Shown here: positions 8,216 through 13,971 of the stretch, in pieces | Position numbering within the stretch: position 1 is the stretch's first letter | Layout of the letters: each line of letters opens with the position of its first letter | Source of the DNA: CAVSUR01 sp052143655 | GTDB taxonomy: Bacteria > Actinomycetota > Actinomycetes > Streptosporangiales > Streptosporangiaceae | Assembly: GCA_052143655.1 (NCBI GenBank) | Contig: JBKQSL010000409.1 | Coordinates: 1-21,864, forward strand | Reading direction: 5' to 3' | DNA: 21,864 nt | The notes under the pieces: generated by a model | Seen by the model: only the letters and a program-made list of their open reading frames with translations | Told to the model about the DNA's origin: nothing | Databases searched by the model: none | Translations under genes and position numbers: made by a program

Positions 8216-9252
8216 GCGATCGTCAGTCCCGGGCCGCCGGGGCACTGTACGGGCTGGCCACCGGGGACGCGCTCGGCATGCCGACCCAGTCACTGCCCCG
8301 GGAGCTGATCGCGGCCCGGTACGGCGGGCTGGTGGCAGGCTTCGAGCCCGGGCCGCAGGACCATCCGCTGGCTGCCGGGATGCCGGCCGGGTCGGTCACC
8401 GACGACACCGAGCAGGCCGTGCTGCTGGCCGGGGTGCTGCTCGACGGCGGCGGCCGGGTGGATCCCGGCGAGCTGGCCCGGCGGCTGATCGGCTGGGAGG
8501 ATTCGATGCGCGCGCGGGGGTCGCTGGACCTGCTCGGGCCGTCGACCAGCGGGGCGCTGCGAGCGCTGCGCGCGGGGGCGGCGCCGTCGGAGGCGGGCCG
8601 GTACGGCACCAGCAACGGGGCGGCCATGCGGATCACGCCGGTCGGCCTCATCGCGCCCGCGGCGCACCTGAGTGCCCTGGTGGACCAGGTGGTCGCGGCG
8701 AGCATGCTGACCCATAACACCGGCCTCGCGCTGGCCGGCGCCGCCGCCGTCGCTGCCGCAGTCAGCGCGGGCATCGACGGGGCCAGCGTGTCGGAGGCCA
8801 CCGCAGTGGCCGTGACCGCCGCGCGGCTGGCCGCCCACCGCGGGCACTGGGTCGCTGGCCCGGACGTGGCCACCCGGATCCGCTGGGCCGCCAGCCTGGC
8901 CGCCCGCAGGCCGCCCGACCAGCTCATTTCCGTGGTCAATGCGCTGGTCGGCACCAGCCTGGCCACTCAGGAATCGGTGCCGGCGGCGTTTGCCGTGCTG
9001 GCCGCCTGCCCCGGCGACCCGTGGCTGGCCTGCCGGGTGGCCGCCTCGGTCGGCGGGGACTGCGACACGATCGCCGCGATGGCCGGCGCCATCGCCGGGG
9101 CCTGCCACGGCGCGGATGCGCTGCCCGCCAGCGCGCGGCGCACCGTGGCGCAGGTCAACGGCCTGGACCTGGATTCGCTCGCCGCCCGGCTGCTGGCGCT
9201 GCGCACCGGCAGCCGGGCCGGCCCGGGGCTGGCCCCGGCCCGCCCGGGATGA
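8212..9252 (+). CDS. ADP-ribosylglycohydrolase (DraG/ARH)-family protein, YegU-like by context
   Basis: This 346-residue protein has the all-alpha fold pattern of the ADP-ribosylglycohydrolase family. The metal-binding motifs are intact: T63-D64-D65-T66 in SVTDDTEQAV near the N-terminus and D283-C-D285-T286 in GGDCDTIAAMAGAIAG near the C-terminus. SNGAAMRITPVGL in the middle is also a family block. Known members hydrolyse N- or O-glycosidic bonds of ADP-ribose or related ribosides with two Mg2+ ions. Here it lies between a cysteine hydrolase gene and a PfkB kinase gene, with 4-nt ATGA overlaps on both sides. That matches E. coli yegU-yegV and argues for a small-molecule riboside substrate rather than ADP-ribosylated protein. 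The substrate itself is not known. Confidence 0.9.
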   Translation: MSDRQSRAAGALYGLATGDALGMPTQSLPRELIAARYGGLVAGFEPGPQDHPLAAGMPAGSVTDDTEQAVLLAGVLLDGGGRVDPGELARRLIGWEDSMRARGSLDLLGPSTSGALRALRAGAAPSEAGRYGTSNGAAMRITPVGLIAPAAHLSALVDQVVAASMLTHNTGLALAGAAAVAAAVSAGIDGASVSEATAVAVTAARLAAHRGHWVAGPDVATRIRWAASLAARRPPDQLISVVNALVGTSLATQESVPAAFAVLAACPGDPWLACRVAASVGGDCDTIAAMAGAIAGACHGADALPASARRTVAQVNGLDLDSLAARLLALRTGSRAGPGLAPARPG

Positions 9253-10190
9253 CCGGCCGTTTCACCCGCCTGCTGCACCTGGGCAACGTCGTCATCGACG
9301 TCGTGGCCTACGTCCCCGCGCTGCCCGAGCGGGGCGGCGACGTGCTGGCATCCGGAGCCAGGCTCGCGCCCGGCGGCGGGTTCAACGTGCTGGCCGCCGC
9401 GGTCCGGCAGGGGCTGCCCGCCGCCTATGCGGGCGGGTACGGTACCGGCCCGCTGGCGGACCTGGCGCTGGCCGCGCTGCGCGAGGCCGGCGTCGAGGTG
9501 CTCGGCCGCCGGGCCGGCGGCCAGGACACCGGCTTTGTCATCAGCCTGGTCGACGCGGCGGGCGAGCGGACCTTCGTGACCAGCCCCGGTGCCGAGGCGG
9601 CGGTCACCGCCGGGGATCTTGCCCAGATCACGGCCGGGCCGCGGGACGCCGTCTACCTGTCCGGCTATAGCCTGGCGCACCCGGCCGGCCGGGACGCGCT
9701 GCTGGACTGGCTGAGCCGCCTGGGCGGCGAGGTGACGGTGTTCTTCGACCCGGGACCGCTGGGGGCCGGGGTGCCGGCCCGTGCACTGCACCGGGTTCTG
9801 CGCCGGGCCGACTGGCTGACCTGCAACGCGAGTGAGGCGGCCGGGCTGTCCGGCTGCGCTGACCCGGCAACCGCGGCCGCCGGGCTCGGGCGGCGGCTGG
9901 CGCGGCCCGGCGGCGTCGTGGTCCGGACCGGGCCGGATGGCTGCCTGCTCAGCGGGCCGGACGGGGCAGTGACGCCGGTGCCGGGTTTCCCGGTGCGGGC
10001 CGTGGACAGCAGCGGCGCCGGCGATGCGCACGCCGGAGCGTTCATCGCCGCGCTCGCGCACGGCGCCGGCCCGCGGGCGGCGGCCCGCGCCGCCAACGCG
10101 GCCGGGGCGCTCGCGGTCACCCGCCCCGGTCCCGCGAACGCGCCGACCCGGGCGGAACTGGCCCGGTTCCTCGGCCGCCAGCCAGGCTAG
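9249..10190 (+). CDS. PfkB-family carbohydrate/nucleoside kinase, YegV-like by context
   Basis: This is a ribokinase-fold sugar or nucleoside kinase of 313 residues. The N-terminal PfkB signature is seen in APGGGFNVLAAA, and the C-terminal signature is DSSGAGDAHAGAF at 253-265 with the GAGD anion hole and catalytic base D259. The start is ATG 9249, overlapping the previous stop as ATGA. The longer frame upstream is a shadow of the ADP-ribosylglycohydrolase gene. It would phosphorylate either a free sugar released by the preceding glycohydrolase or an intact nucleoside. It is the last gene of the operon, and a 16-bp hairpin lies about 85 nt downstream. Confidence 0.92.
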   Translation: MTGRFTRLLHLGNVVIDVVAYVPALPERGGDVLASGARLAPGGGFNVLAAAVRQGLPAAYAGGYGTGPLADLALAALREAGVEVLGRRAGGQDTGFVISLVDAAGERTFVTSPGAEAAVTAGDLAQITAGPRDAVYLSGYSLAHPAGRDALLDWLSRLGGEVTVFFDPGPLGAGVPARALHRVLRRADWLTCNASEAAGLSGCADPATAAAGLGRRLARPGGVVVRTGPDGCLLSGPDGAVTPVPGFPVRAVDSSGAGDAHAGAFIAALAHGAGPRAAARAANAAGALAVTRPGPANAPTRAELARFLGRQPG

Positions 10191-10260
10191 ACCGCTGGAC
10201 GCCCGGGCCGCAGGCTCCGGGAGCTGGGCAGAGGCGGTTCCGGACGGGTCAGGAAGCGGA

Positions 10261-10275
10261 ACCCGGGACCCGGGT
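10261..10275. repeat. Short palindrome next to the operon terminator
   Basis: ACCCGGG and CCCGGGT form a perfect 7-bp inverted repeat around a single central A, directly abutting the large terminator hairpin. It may be part of the transcript-end structure. Confidence 0.35.
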
Positions 10276-10316
10276 GCCGGTGCCTGTGACCCGTCCGGGC
10301 GGTCACAGGCACCGGC
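10276..10316. terminator. Bidirectional terminator hairpin between convergent genes
   Basis: GCCGGTGCCTGTGACC (10276-10291) pairs perfectly over 16 bp with its reverse complement at 10301-10316, with a 9-nt loop. It lies between the convergent PfkB kinase gene (stop at 10190) and the small minus-strand gene, whose stop codon ends only 1 nt away. There is no T-run, but the stem length makes termination in both directions very likely. Confidence 0.8.
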
Positions 10317-10317
10317 C

Positions 10318-10512
10318 TCAGCCGCGCGCTGATTCCTGGTGGTACTGGTAGGCGATGATCTGATCACGCAGATCGACCGGATCCTCGCCGTGCACCATAA
10401 CCGGCGGCGTAGCGCCGCGGATCCGGGCGTGCCAGAGCCGGTTCATGCCCTGCCACGCCTCCCAGCCGGGAAATTCCCGGGCGATGTCACTTGCCGTGAG
10501 CGGTTCCTCCAT
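10318..10512 (-). CDS. Small conserved-looking protein of unknown function, 64 aa
   Basis: This 64-residue acidic protein has an N-terminal stretch IAREFPGWEAWQGMNRLWHARI and a C-terminal RDQIIAYQYHQ. Short proteins of this general pattern (FPGW near the start, an aromatic/basic middle, a C-terminal helix) occur in actinobacteria. I know no function and no catalytic motif is visible. ATG 10512 is preceded by a good promoter whose -10 lies 7 nt from the start codon, so the mRNA is probably leaderless. It is divergent from the GntR gene and shares the 104-nt promoter region with it, which suggests joint control. A strong terminator begins right after its stop. Confidence 0.7.
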   Translation of the reverse strand: MEEPLTASDIAREFPGWEAWQGMNRLWHARIRGATPPVMVHGEDPVDLRDQIIAYQYHQESARG

Positions 10513-10519
10513 GCGGCCG

Positions 10520-10547
10520 ATCCTACAACCATGTCAAGCCATGGCAA
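10520..10547 (-). promoter_or_regulatory. Promoter of the 64-aa gene (leaderless)
   Basis: On the minus strand TTGCCA (10547-10542, five of six to TTGACA) is followed by a 16-nt spacer and TAGGAT (10525-10520, four of six to TATAAT). Seven nucleotides later comes the ATG at 10512, so transcription should start at or next to the start codon. Confidence 0.6.
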
Positions 10548-10548
10548 G
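10529..10548. repeat. Two adjacent 10-bp direct repeats overlapping a promoter
   Basis: CCATGTCAAG (10529-10538) is followed immediately by CCATGGCAAG (10539-10548), differing at one position. The pair covers the -35 and most of the spacer of the minus-strand promoter, so a bound protein would block it. The GntR regulator encoded 70 nt away is the obvious candidate ligand (inference). Confidence 0.55.
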
Positions 10549-10604
10549 CACTGATCTCCCGTGTAAAGGATTGCCTTGTCTGGTTTCCGCATGTCGGAGC
10601 CGGT

Positions 10605-10616
10605 TAAGTTACCGGC
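10605..10616 (+). promoter_or_regulatory. -10-like element of the GntR gene (leaderless)
   Basis: TAAGTT (10605-10610) fits the relaxed actinobacterial TANNNT pattern and is followed by 6 nt and the GTG start at 10617. No Shine-Dalgarno is present. No good -35 is seen at the usual distance. Confidence 0.4.
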
Positions 10617-10952
10617 GTGAAGATCGACGAGTCCTCGCCTGAGCACAGTTACCGGCAGCTGGCCGAGTTGCTGCGGGCGCGGATCGCCGGTGGCGAGATT
10701 ACCTCGCGGCTGCCGTCGATCACCGAGCTGACCGAGGAAACCGGCCTGGCTGTCGGAACCGTGCGGCGTGCCATCAAGGTCCTGATCGACGACGGGCTCG
10801 TGCATACCGTGCCGGGCCGCGGGACCTACGTGGTCGAGGCGCAGCATGCCCGGTCTGGCGGGCGGGGCTCCGGGGCGGGCGAATCCGGCACCCGGCCCGG
10901 CCGCCCGGGACCGGCAGGGCCCGGCCGCCCGCACGGCCACGTCCAGCACTAA
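10617..10952 (+). CDS. Minimal GntR-family transcriptional regulator
   Basis: This 111-residue protein has a complete GntR winged helix-turn-helix at about 8-78. The pattern includes YRQLAELLRARIAGGEI, LPSITELTEETGLAVGTVRRAI and the wing VPGRGTYVV. There is no FadR/FCD, UTRA or aminotransferase effector domain. The remaining 30 or so residues are Gly/Pro/Arg-rich and probably disordered, so this is one of the short actinobacterial forms. It lies just beyond the permease-to-kinase operon and next to a divergent small gene. E. coli yegTUV also has a GntR-family neighbour (YegW), so control of the upstream operon is plausible but unproven. Without a sensory domain, ligand response is unclear. 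Confidence 0.88.
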   Translation: MKIDESSPEHSYRQLAELLRARIAGGEITSRLPSITELTEETGLAVGTVRRAIKVLIDDGLVHTVPGRGTYVVEAQHARSGGRGSGAGESGTRPGRPGPAGPGRPHGHVQH

Positions 10953-11107
10953 TCCGGTTCGAGCCGCGCCAGCCGGCGGCACGGTCGCCAGGCACGGGCC
11001 ATCCTCGGCTCCTGGCCAGTGCCGGCCCGGAGCCGAAGGTCGTCCTGGACACCTATCCTGAGCGGGCGCGGGCCAGCGGCATGGCGGCCAGCGGAACGCC
11101 CGGCGAC
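10953..11107. other. Intergenic region between convergent genes
   Basis: These 155 nt lie between the GntR and MmcQ/YjbR stop codons. I recognise no gene or clear terminator here. Confidence 0.4.
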
Positions 11108-11470
11108 CTAGCCCGGCGGGCTGGCCGCAGGCCGGTCCCTTTTCGGCAACCTGCTCACCACCAGGTCATAGGAGGCCTGCACGGCCTCCAGCAGCTCGTC
11201 GTCGCAGATGGCCCCGTCCAGCCGCAGGCTGTTCCAGCCCGAGCGGCCGATGTAGGCCATGACGGTCGCGTCGCCCGGGTAGCGGACCAGCCACTCGTCG
11301 GCGTCGTCCCTGGTCCGGCCGCACTTGAGCCCGACGGCCCCGGCGTCCTCCGAGCCGAGGAAGGCGAAGATCCGCGCCGCGACCTTGATCACCACGTCAC
11401 CGTCCCACGGCTCGTCCTGCCAGGCCCCGGGCCGGGACAGGCAGAACGCCAGCAGTTCCTCGCGGGTCAC
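11108..11470 (-). CDS. MmcQ/YjbR-family protein
   Basis: This 120-residue protein has the MmcQ/YjbR (CyaY-like, double-wing) pattern. The visible blocks are LLAFCLSRPGAWQDEPWDGDVVIKVAARIFAFLG at the start, DEWLVRYPGDATVMAYIGRSGWNSLRL in the middle, and a C-terminal helix ending in ASYDLVVSRLPKR. The start is GTG 11470, because GGAGGG lies 4 nt upstream. The longer open frame would run through the divergent neighbour and is rejected. Members are often labelled DNA-binding on structural grounds, but their biological role is poorly defined. It is divergent from the heme-oxygenase-like fusion gene, with an 85-nt gap. Confidence 0.88.
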   Translation of the reverse strand: MTREELLAFCLSRPGAWQDEPWDGDVVIKVAARIFAFLGSEDAGAVGLKCGRTRDDADEWLVRYPGDATVMAYIGRSGWNSLRLDGAICDDELLEAVQASYDLVVSRLPKRDRPAASPPG

Positions 11471-11539
11471 GGTGCCCTCCAGGCGGTCTGGTGCTGGCCG
11501 GTGGCTCACTGCCCCCCGGCCCCGGCAGCCCGGGCGGAC

Positions 11540-11555
11540 TGGCATCATCAGAAGT
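11540..11555 (+). promoter_or_regulatory. Extended -10 element of the MhuD-like fusion gene (leaderless)
   Basis: TGG directly precedes CATCAT (11543-11548), forming a TGN-extended -10 with four of six matches to TATAAT. Seven nucleotides follow before the ATG at 11556. No Shine-Dalgarno is suitably placed. Confidence 0.4.
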
Positions 11556-12347
11556 ATGACGGTCGTGAAGATCAACGCGATAACCGTGCCGGCTGACAGC
11601 GGGGACGAGCTGGCCCGCCGGTTCGCCGCCCGCGCGGGCGCGGTCGATAACCAGGACGGCTTCGAGGGCTTCGAGTTGCTGGCGCCGGCCGACGAGCGCA
11701 CGACCTGGCTGGTGGTGACCCGATGGCGGGATGAGGAGTCGTTCCAGGCGTGGGTAAATTCGCCCGCCTTCGCCCACGGTCACCGGTCGGCGGCCGAGCG
11801 GACTGGCGGCGAGTCGCCCGGCCCGGTCGGCGTCAGCAGCGAGCTGTGGTCCTACCAGGTCGCGGGCGGGTCCGCAGGAGCTGGCGGCCAGCCGGCGGCC
11901 AGCTCCGAGGGCAGCGGGGCCGGCGCCGGGGAGGCGGCCCTGCAGGCGCTGGATGAGGCCGAGTGCCTGCGGCTGATCTCTCCGGGCGGCGTCGGCAGGC
12001 TGGCCTTCACCGGCCGGTTCGGGCTGACCGTCCTGCCGGTCAACTACAAGGTGCATGACGGCGCCATCGTGTTCCGCACCGCGCAGGGCGGACCCACCGA
12101 TGAGGACCTGCGGACCGGGATCGCGCATGCCGAGTACAAGGTGACGTTCGAGATCGACCAGTTCGATCCGGCCGGGCGCACCGGGTGGAGCGTGCTGGTC
12201 CAGGGCGCGGCACATCACGTGGACGACGAGGCTGAGCGGGAGCTGGTGCGGCAGTCGGGCGTCGAGCCGTGGGCTGGCGGTCCCCGGGAGATGTACGTCC
12301 GCATCAATCCGCTGCGGATGACCGGCCGCCGCATCAGCCGCGGCTGA
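11556..12347 (+). CDS. MhuD-like heme-degrading monooxygenase fused to a PPOX/FDOR-type split barrel
   Basis: This 263-residue protein has two domains. Residues 1-103 closely follow the mycobacterial heme-degrading enzyme MhuD: the opening TVVKINAI with N7, W66 in FQAWVNSP, and a histidine in FAHGHR (H74, two residues before H76) at the heme-ligand position. A Gly/Ala/Ser linker spans about 104-127. Residues 128-263 form a pyridoxamine-phosphate-oxidase-like split barrel. It contains GRLAFTGRFGLTVLPVNYKVHDGAIVFRTA, GRTGWSVLVQGAAHHV and a C-terminal MTGRRIS. Such barrels bind FMN, F420 or heme. One F420-dependent branch includes mycobacterial biliverdin reductase Rv2074. The fusion could therefore open heme and then act on the product, or the barrel could supply electrons. 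The cofactor of the second domain cannot be assigned from sequence. The downstream OsmC gene fits an oxidative-stress theme. Confidence 0.88.
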   Translation: MTVVKINAITVPADSGDELARRFAARAGAVDNQDGFEGFELLAPADERTTWLVVTRWRDEESFQAWVNSPAFAHGHRSAAERTGGESPGPVGVSSELWSYQVAGGSAGAGGQPAASSEGSGAGAGEAALQALDEAECLRLISPGGVGRLAFTGRFGLTVLPVNYKVHDGAIVFRTAQGGPTDEDLRTGIAHAEYKVTFEIDQFDPAGRTGWSVLVQGAAHHVDDEAERELVRQSGVEPWAGGPREMYVRINPLRMTGRRISRG

Positions 12348-12399
12348 GACAGGGCGGCTGGGACAGGGCGGCTGAGGCAGGGCGGCTGAGGCAGGGCCC
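12344..12399. repeat. Four tandem 14-bp repeats
   Basis: Four consecutive 14-bp units of the form CTGAGRCAGGGCGG start at 12344, inside the last codons of the fusion gene, and run to 12399. Units differ at one to three positions, and the last ends in CCC instead of CGG. The first unit includes the TGA stop codon. The period is not a multiple of three, so copy-number change would alter the 3' UTR but not the protein. The repeats lie in the gap before the OsmC-like gene. Confidence 0.85.
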
Positions 12400-12460
12400 C
12401 CTGGCGGGGCAGCCGGCCGGGACGGCCTGGCGGCCCCGAGCAGCGCAGGAGGAGATCAGT

Positions 12461-12979
12461 ATGGACAGCACCGGACTGCGGGCCGTGCAGCAGCCGCTCA
12501 AGGACGCCTACCGGGCCGACCCGCAGGCTGCCGTGATCACGCTGCAGGCCGAGGGCCAGCTGGGCGCGGAGGACATCAGCTGCGCGGTGGCTACCGGCAA
12601 GGCGCTGGCGGTAGCCGGGCTGCACCCGGCGACCGGCGGCGACGGGTCGCTGGCCTGCTCGGGGGACATGCTGCTGCAGGCCCTGGCGGCCTGCGCGGGG
12701 GTCACGCTGCGCGCGGTGGCCACCTCCCTGGAGCTGGAGGTAGCCGGCGGGACGGTCCGGGCCGAAGGCGACCTGGATTTCCGCGGGACCCTGGCGGTCG
12801 ACCGGGATGCTCCGGTGGGCTTCTCGGCCATCCGGCTCAGCTTCGACCTGGACACCACCGCCACCCCCGAGCAGCTGGCTACGCTGCTGCGGCTGACCGA
12901 GCGATACTGCGTCGTCTACCAGACCCTGGCCCAGCCGGTGCGGATGAGCGCGGCGGCCGCGCCGCGGCCCGCCGCCTGA
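12461..12979 (+). CDS. OsmC/Ohr-like family protein
   Basis: This 172-residue OsmC-fold protein has both family cysteines: C78 in LLQALAACAGVTL, at the start of the central helix, and C150 in ERYCVVYQTL. OsmC/Ohr proteins reduce organic hydroperoxides with these two thiols in the cytoplasm, using lipoyl or mycothiol-type reductants. The ATG at 12461 has a strong AGGAGG 8 nt upstream. A longer open frame starting inside the upstream gene is rejected for that reason. The 113-nt gap to the heme-oxygenase-like gene contains tandem repeats and no terminator, so the two may be co-transcribed. Assignment between Ohr and OsmC subgroups is not attempted. Confidence 0.88.
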   Translation: MDSTGLRAVQQPLKDAYRADPQAAVITLQAEGQLGAEDISCAVATGKALAVAGLHPATGGDGSLACSGDMLLQALAACAGVTLRAVATSLELEVAGGTVRAEGDLDFRGTLAVDRDAPVGFSAIRLSFDLDTTATPEQLATLLRLTERYCVVYQTLAQPVRMSAAAAPRPAA

Positions 12980-12999
12980 ACCGGTAGCCACCTGACGCG

Positions 13000-13668
13000 C
13001 TAGTTGTTGCTGTAGGGGGTGTAGCGCAGGTCCGGGGCGGGGGCTGAGGTGAGAGACCGCAGCATCGTGGTCTCGCGGACCAGCAGCGTCCGCTCGGCGG
13101 TCAGCCTGGCCAGTGCATCCGGCTTGGCCAGCAGCGCCTGCTTGTCCGGCAGGTCCACCACGACCGAGGCGGCCACCAGGTACGACAGCAGCACTGGCTC
13201 GTCGGGCAGGTCGGGCAGGCTGACCCGGGCCGCGCCGCGCTGCGCCAGTGCCTCGATGTAGGTGCTGAAGGCGCGCTGCACGGCTGGCACGGCCAGCCCG
13301 GCCGCCGCGTCGCCGCCGGTTTCCTCGGCGATCAGCGCTACGGTGCCGCGCAGGTAGGGCCCCGAATCGTCCAGGCCGGTCAGCCGGAACCGGTCCGTGC
13401 CCACCGTCACCAGGTCAAAGCGCCCGTCGTCGTGCCCGGTCACCCGCCGCAGTGCCGCGGTGCAGCCGACCTCGTACAGCGAGGAGATGCCGGTAACCCC
13501 TGTCTCGCGGCCTTTGCGGATGGCGATGACGCCGAAGGTGCGCGGCTCGGGCCCGTCCAGCAGTTCGCGCACCAGGACGCGGTACCGGTCCTCGAAAATG
13601 TGCAGCGGCAGCACGACACCGGGAAACAGCACGGTACCCAGGGGGAATAGCGGCAGCATCTGGGTCAT
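13000..13668 (-). CDS. Lon N-terminal (substrate-binding) domain protein
   Basis: This 222-residue protein consists of a stand-alone Lon N-terminal domain. It opens with MTQMLPLFPLGTVLFPGVVLPLHIFEDRYR, the characteristic PUA-like start. It continues with FGVIAIRKG, EVGCTAALRRV, a VGTDRFRL strand and a helical C-terminal half with LLVRETTMLRSL. The ATPase and serine protease parts of Lon are absent, as is usual for this actinobacterial family. The function is unknown, and substrate or nucleic-acid binding is suggested from the fold only. ATG 13668 is preceded by AAGGT, which could be a weak Shine-Dalgarno or part of a TAAGGT -10 element 6 nt from the start. The gene converges on the OsmC-like gene with a 20-nt gap. 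Confidence 0.9.
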   Translation of the reverse strand: MTQMLPLFPLGTVLFPGVVLPLHIFEDRYRVLVRELLDGPEPRTFGVIAIRKGRETGVTGISSLYEVGCTAALRRVTGHDDGRFDLVTVGTDRFRLTGLDDSGPYLRGTVALIAEETGGDAAAGLAVPAVQRAFSTYIEALAQRGAARVSLPDLPDEPVLLSYLVAASVVVDLPDKQALLAKPDALARLTAERTLLVRETTMLRSLTSAPAPDLRYTPYSNN

Positions 13669-13971
13669 GCTGTGACCTTATGCCGACCCCGGCCCGGCGA
13701 CCAGCCTGCCGCGGCGCGGGGGCCGGGCGCGGCCCGCGCCGCCGGCCCCCGCGCCAGCCATGTCCTTCCCCGTCCCTCCCTGTCCTTTCGTGTCCCGCTC
13801 CGGGGTTTTACCGGTTCACCATGCCGCTTACGGCCATATGGCGTCGATACAGCCAAATGCCAGTCGTAGTTTCCGGAAAGGGGTCATACTCCTGCCAGTA
13901 GTGACGTAGCGGGCACAGCCGGGCTGAGCAGCTCGTAGTAGCCCGTACACGCGCAACAGGCGGCAAGGTGG
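13669..13971. other. Divergent intergenic region with large hairpin and lower-GC stretch
   Basis: These 303 nt separate the Lon-N and GH12 genes. The left part holds a large GC hairpin (13714-13754) followed by a pyrimidine-rich tract (about 13759-13800). The right part (about 13800-13900) is clearly less GC-rich and contains the palindromes GCCATATGGC (13833-13842) and TTCCGGAA (13871-13878), which look like regulator sites for the divergent genes. Minus-strand open frames here have low GC at third positions and are not called as genes. Confidence 0.5.
13714..13754. repeat. Large nested inverted repeat
   Basis: GCGCGGGGGCCGG (13714-13726) pairs perfectly over 13 bp with CCGGCCCCCGCGC (13742-13754). 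The 15-nt interior can itself fold through GCGCG/CGCGC. On the plus strand it is followed by a CT-rich tract, like a terminator, yet the flanking genes are divergent and none obviously ends here. Confidence 0.6.

Noticed and set aside
10953..11107. Gene remnant with a VVLDTYPERARASG-like stretch
   Set aside because: It has no start, no ribosome-binding site and no family match. It is too short to call a pseudogene.
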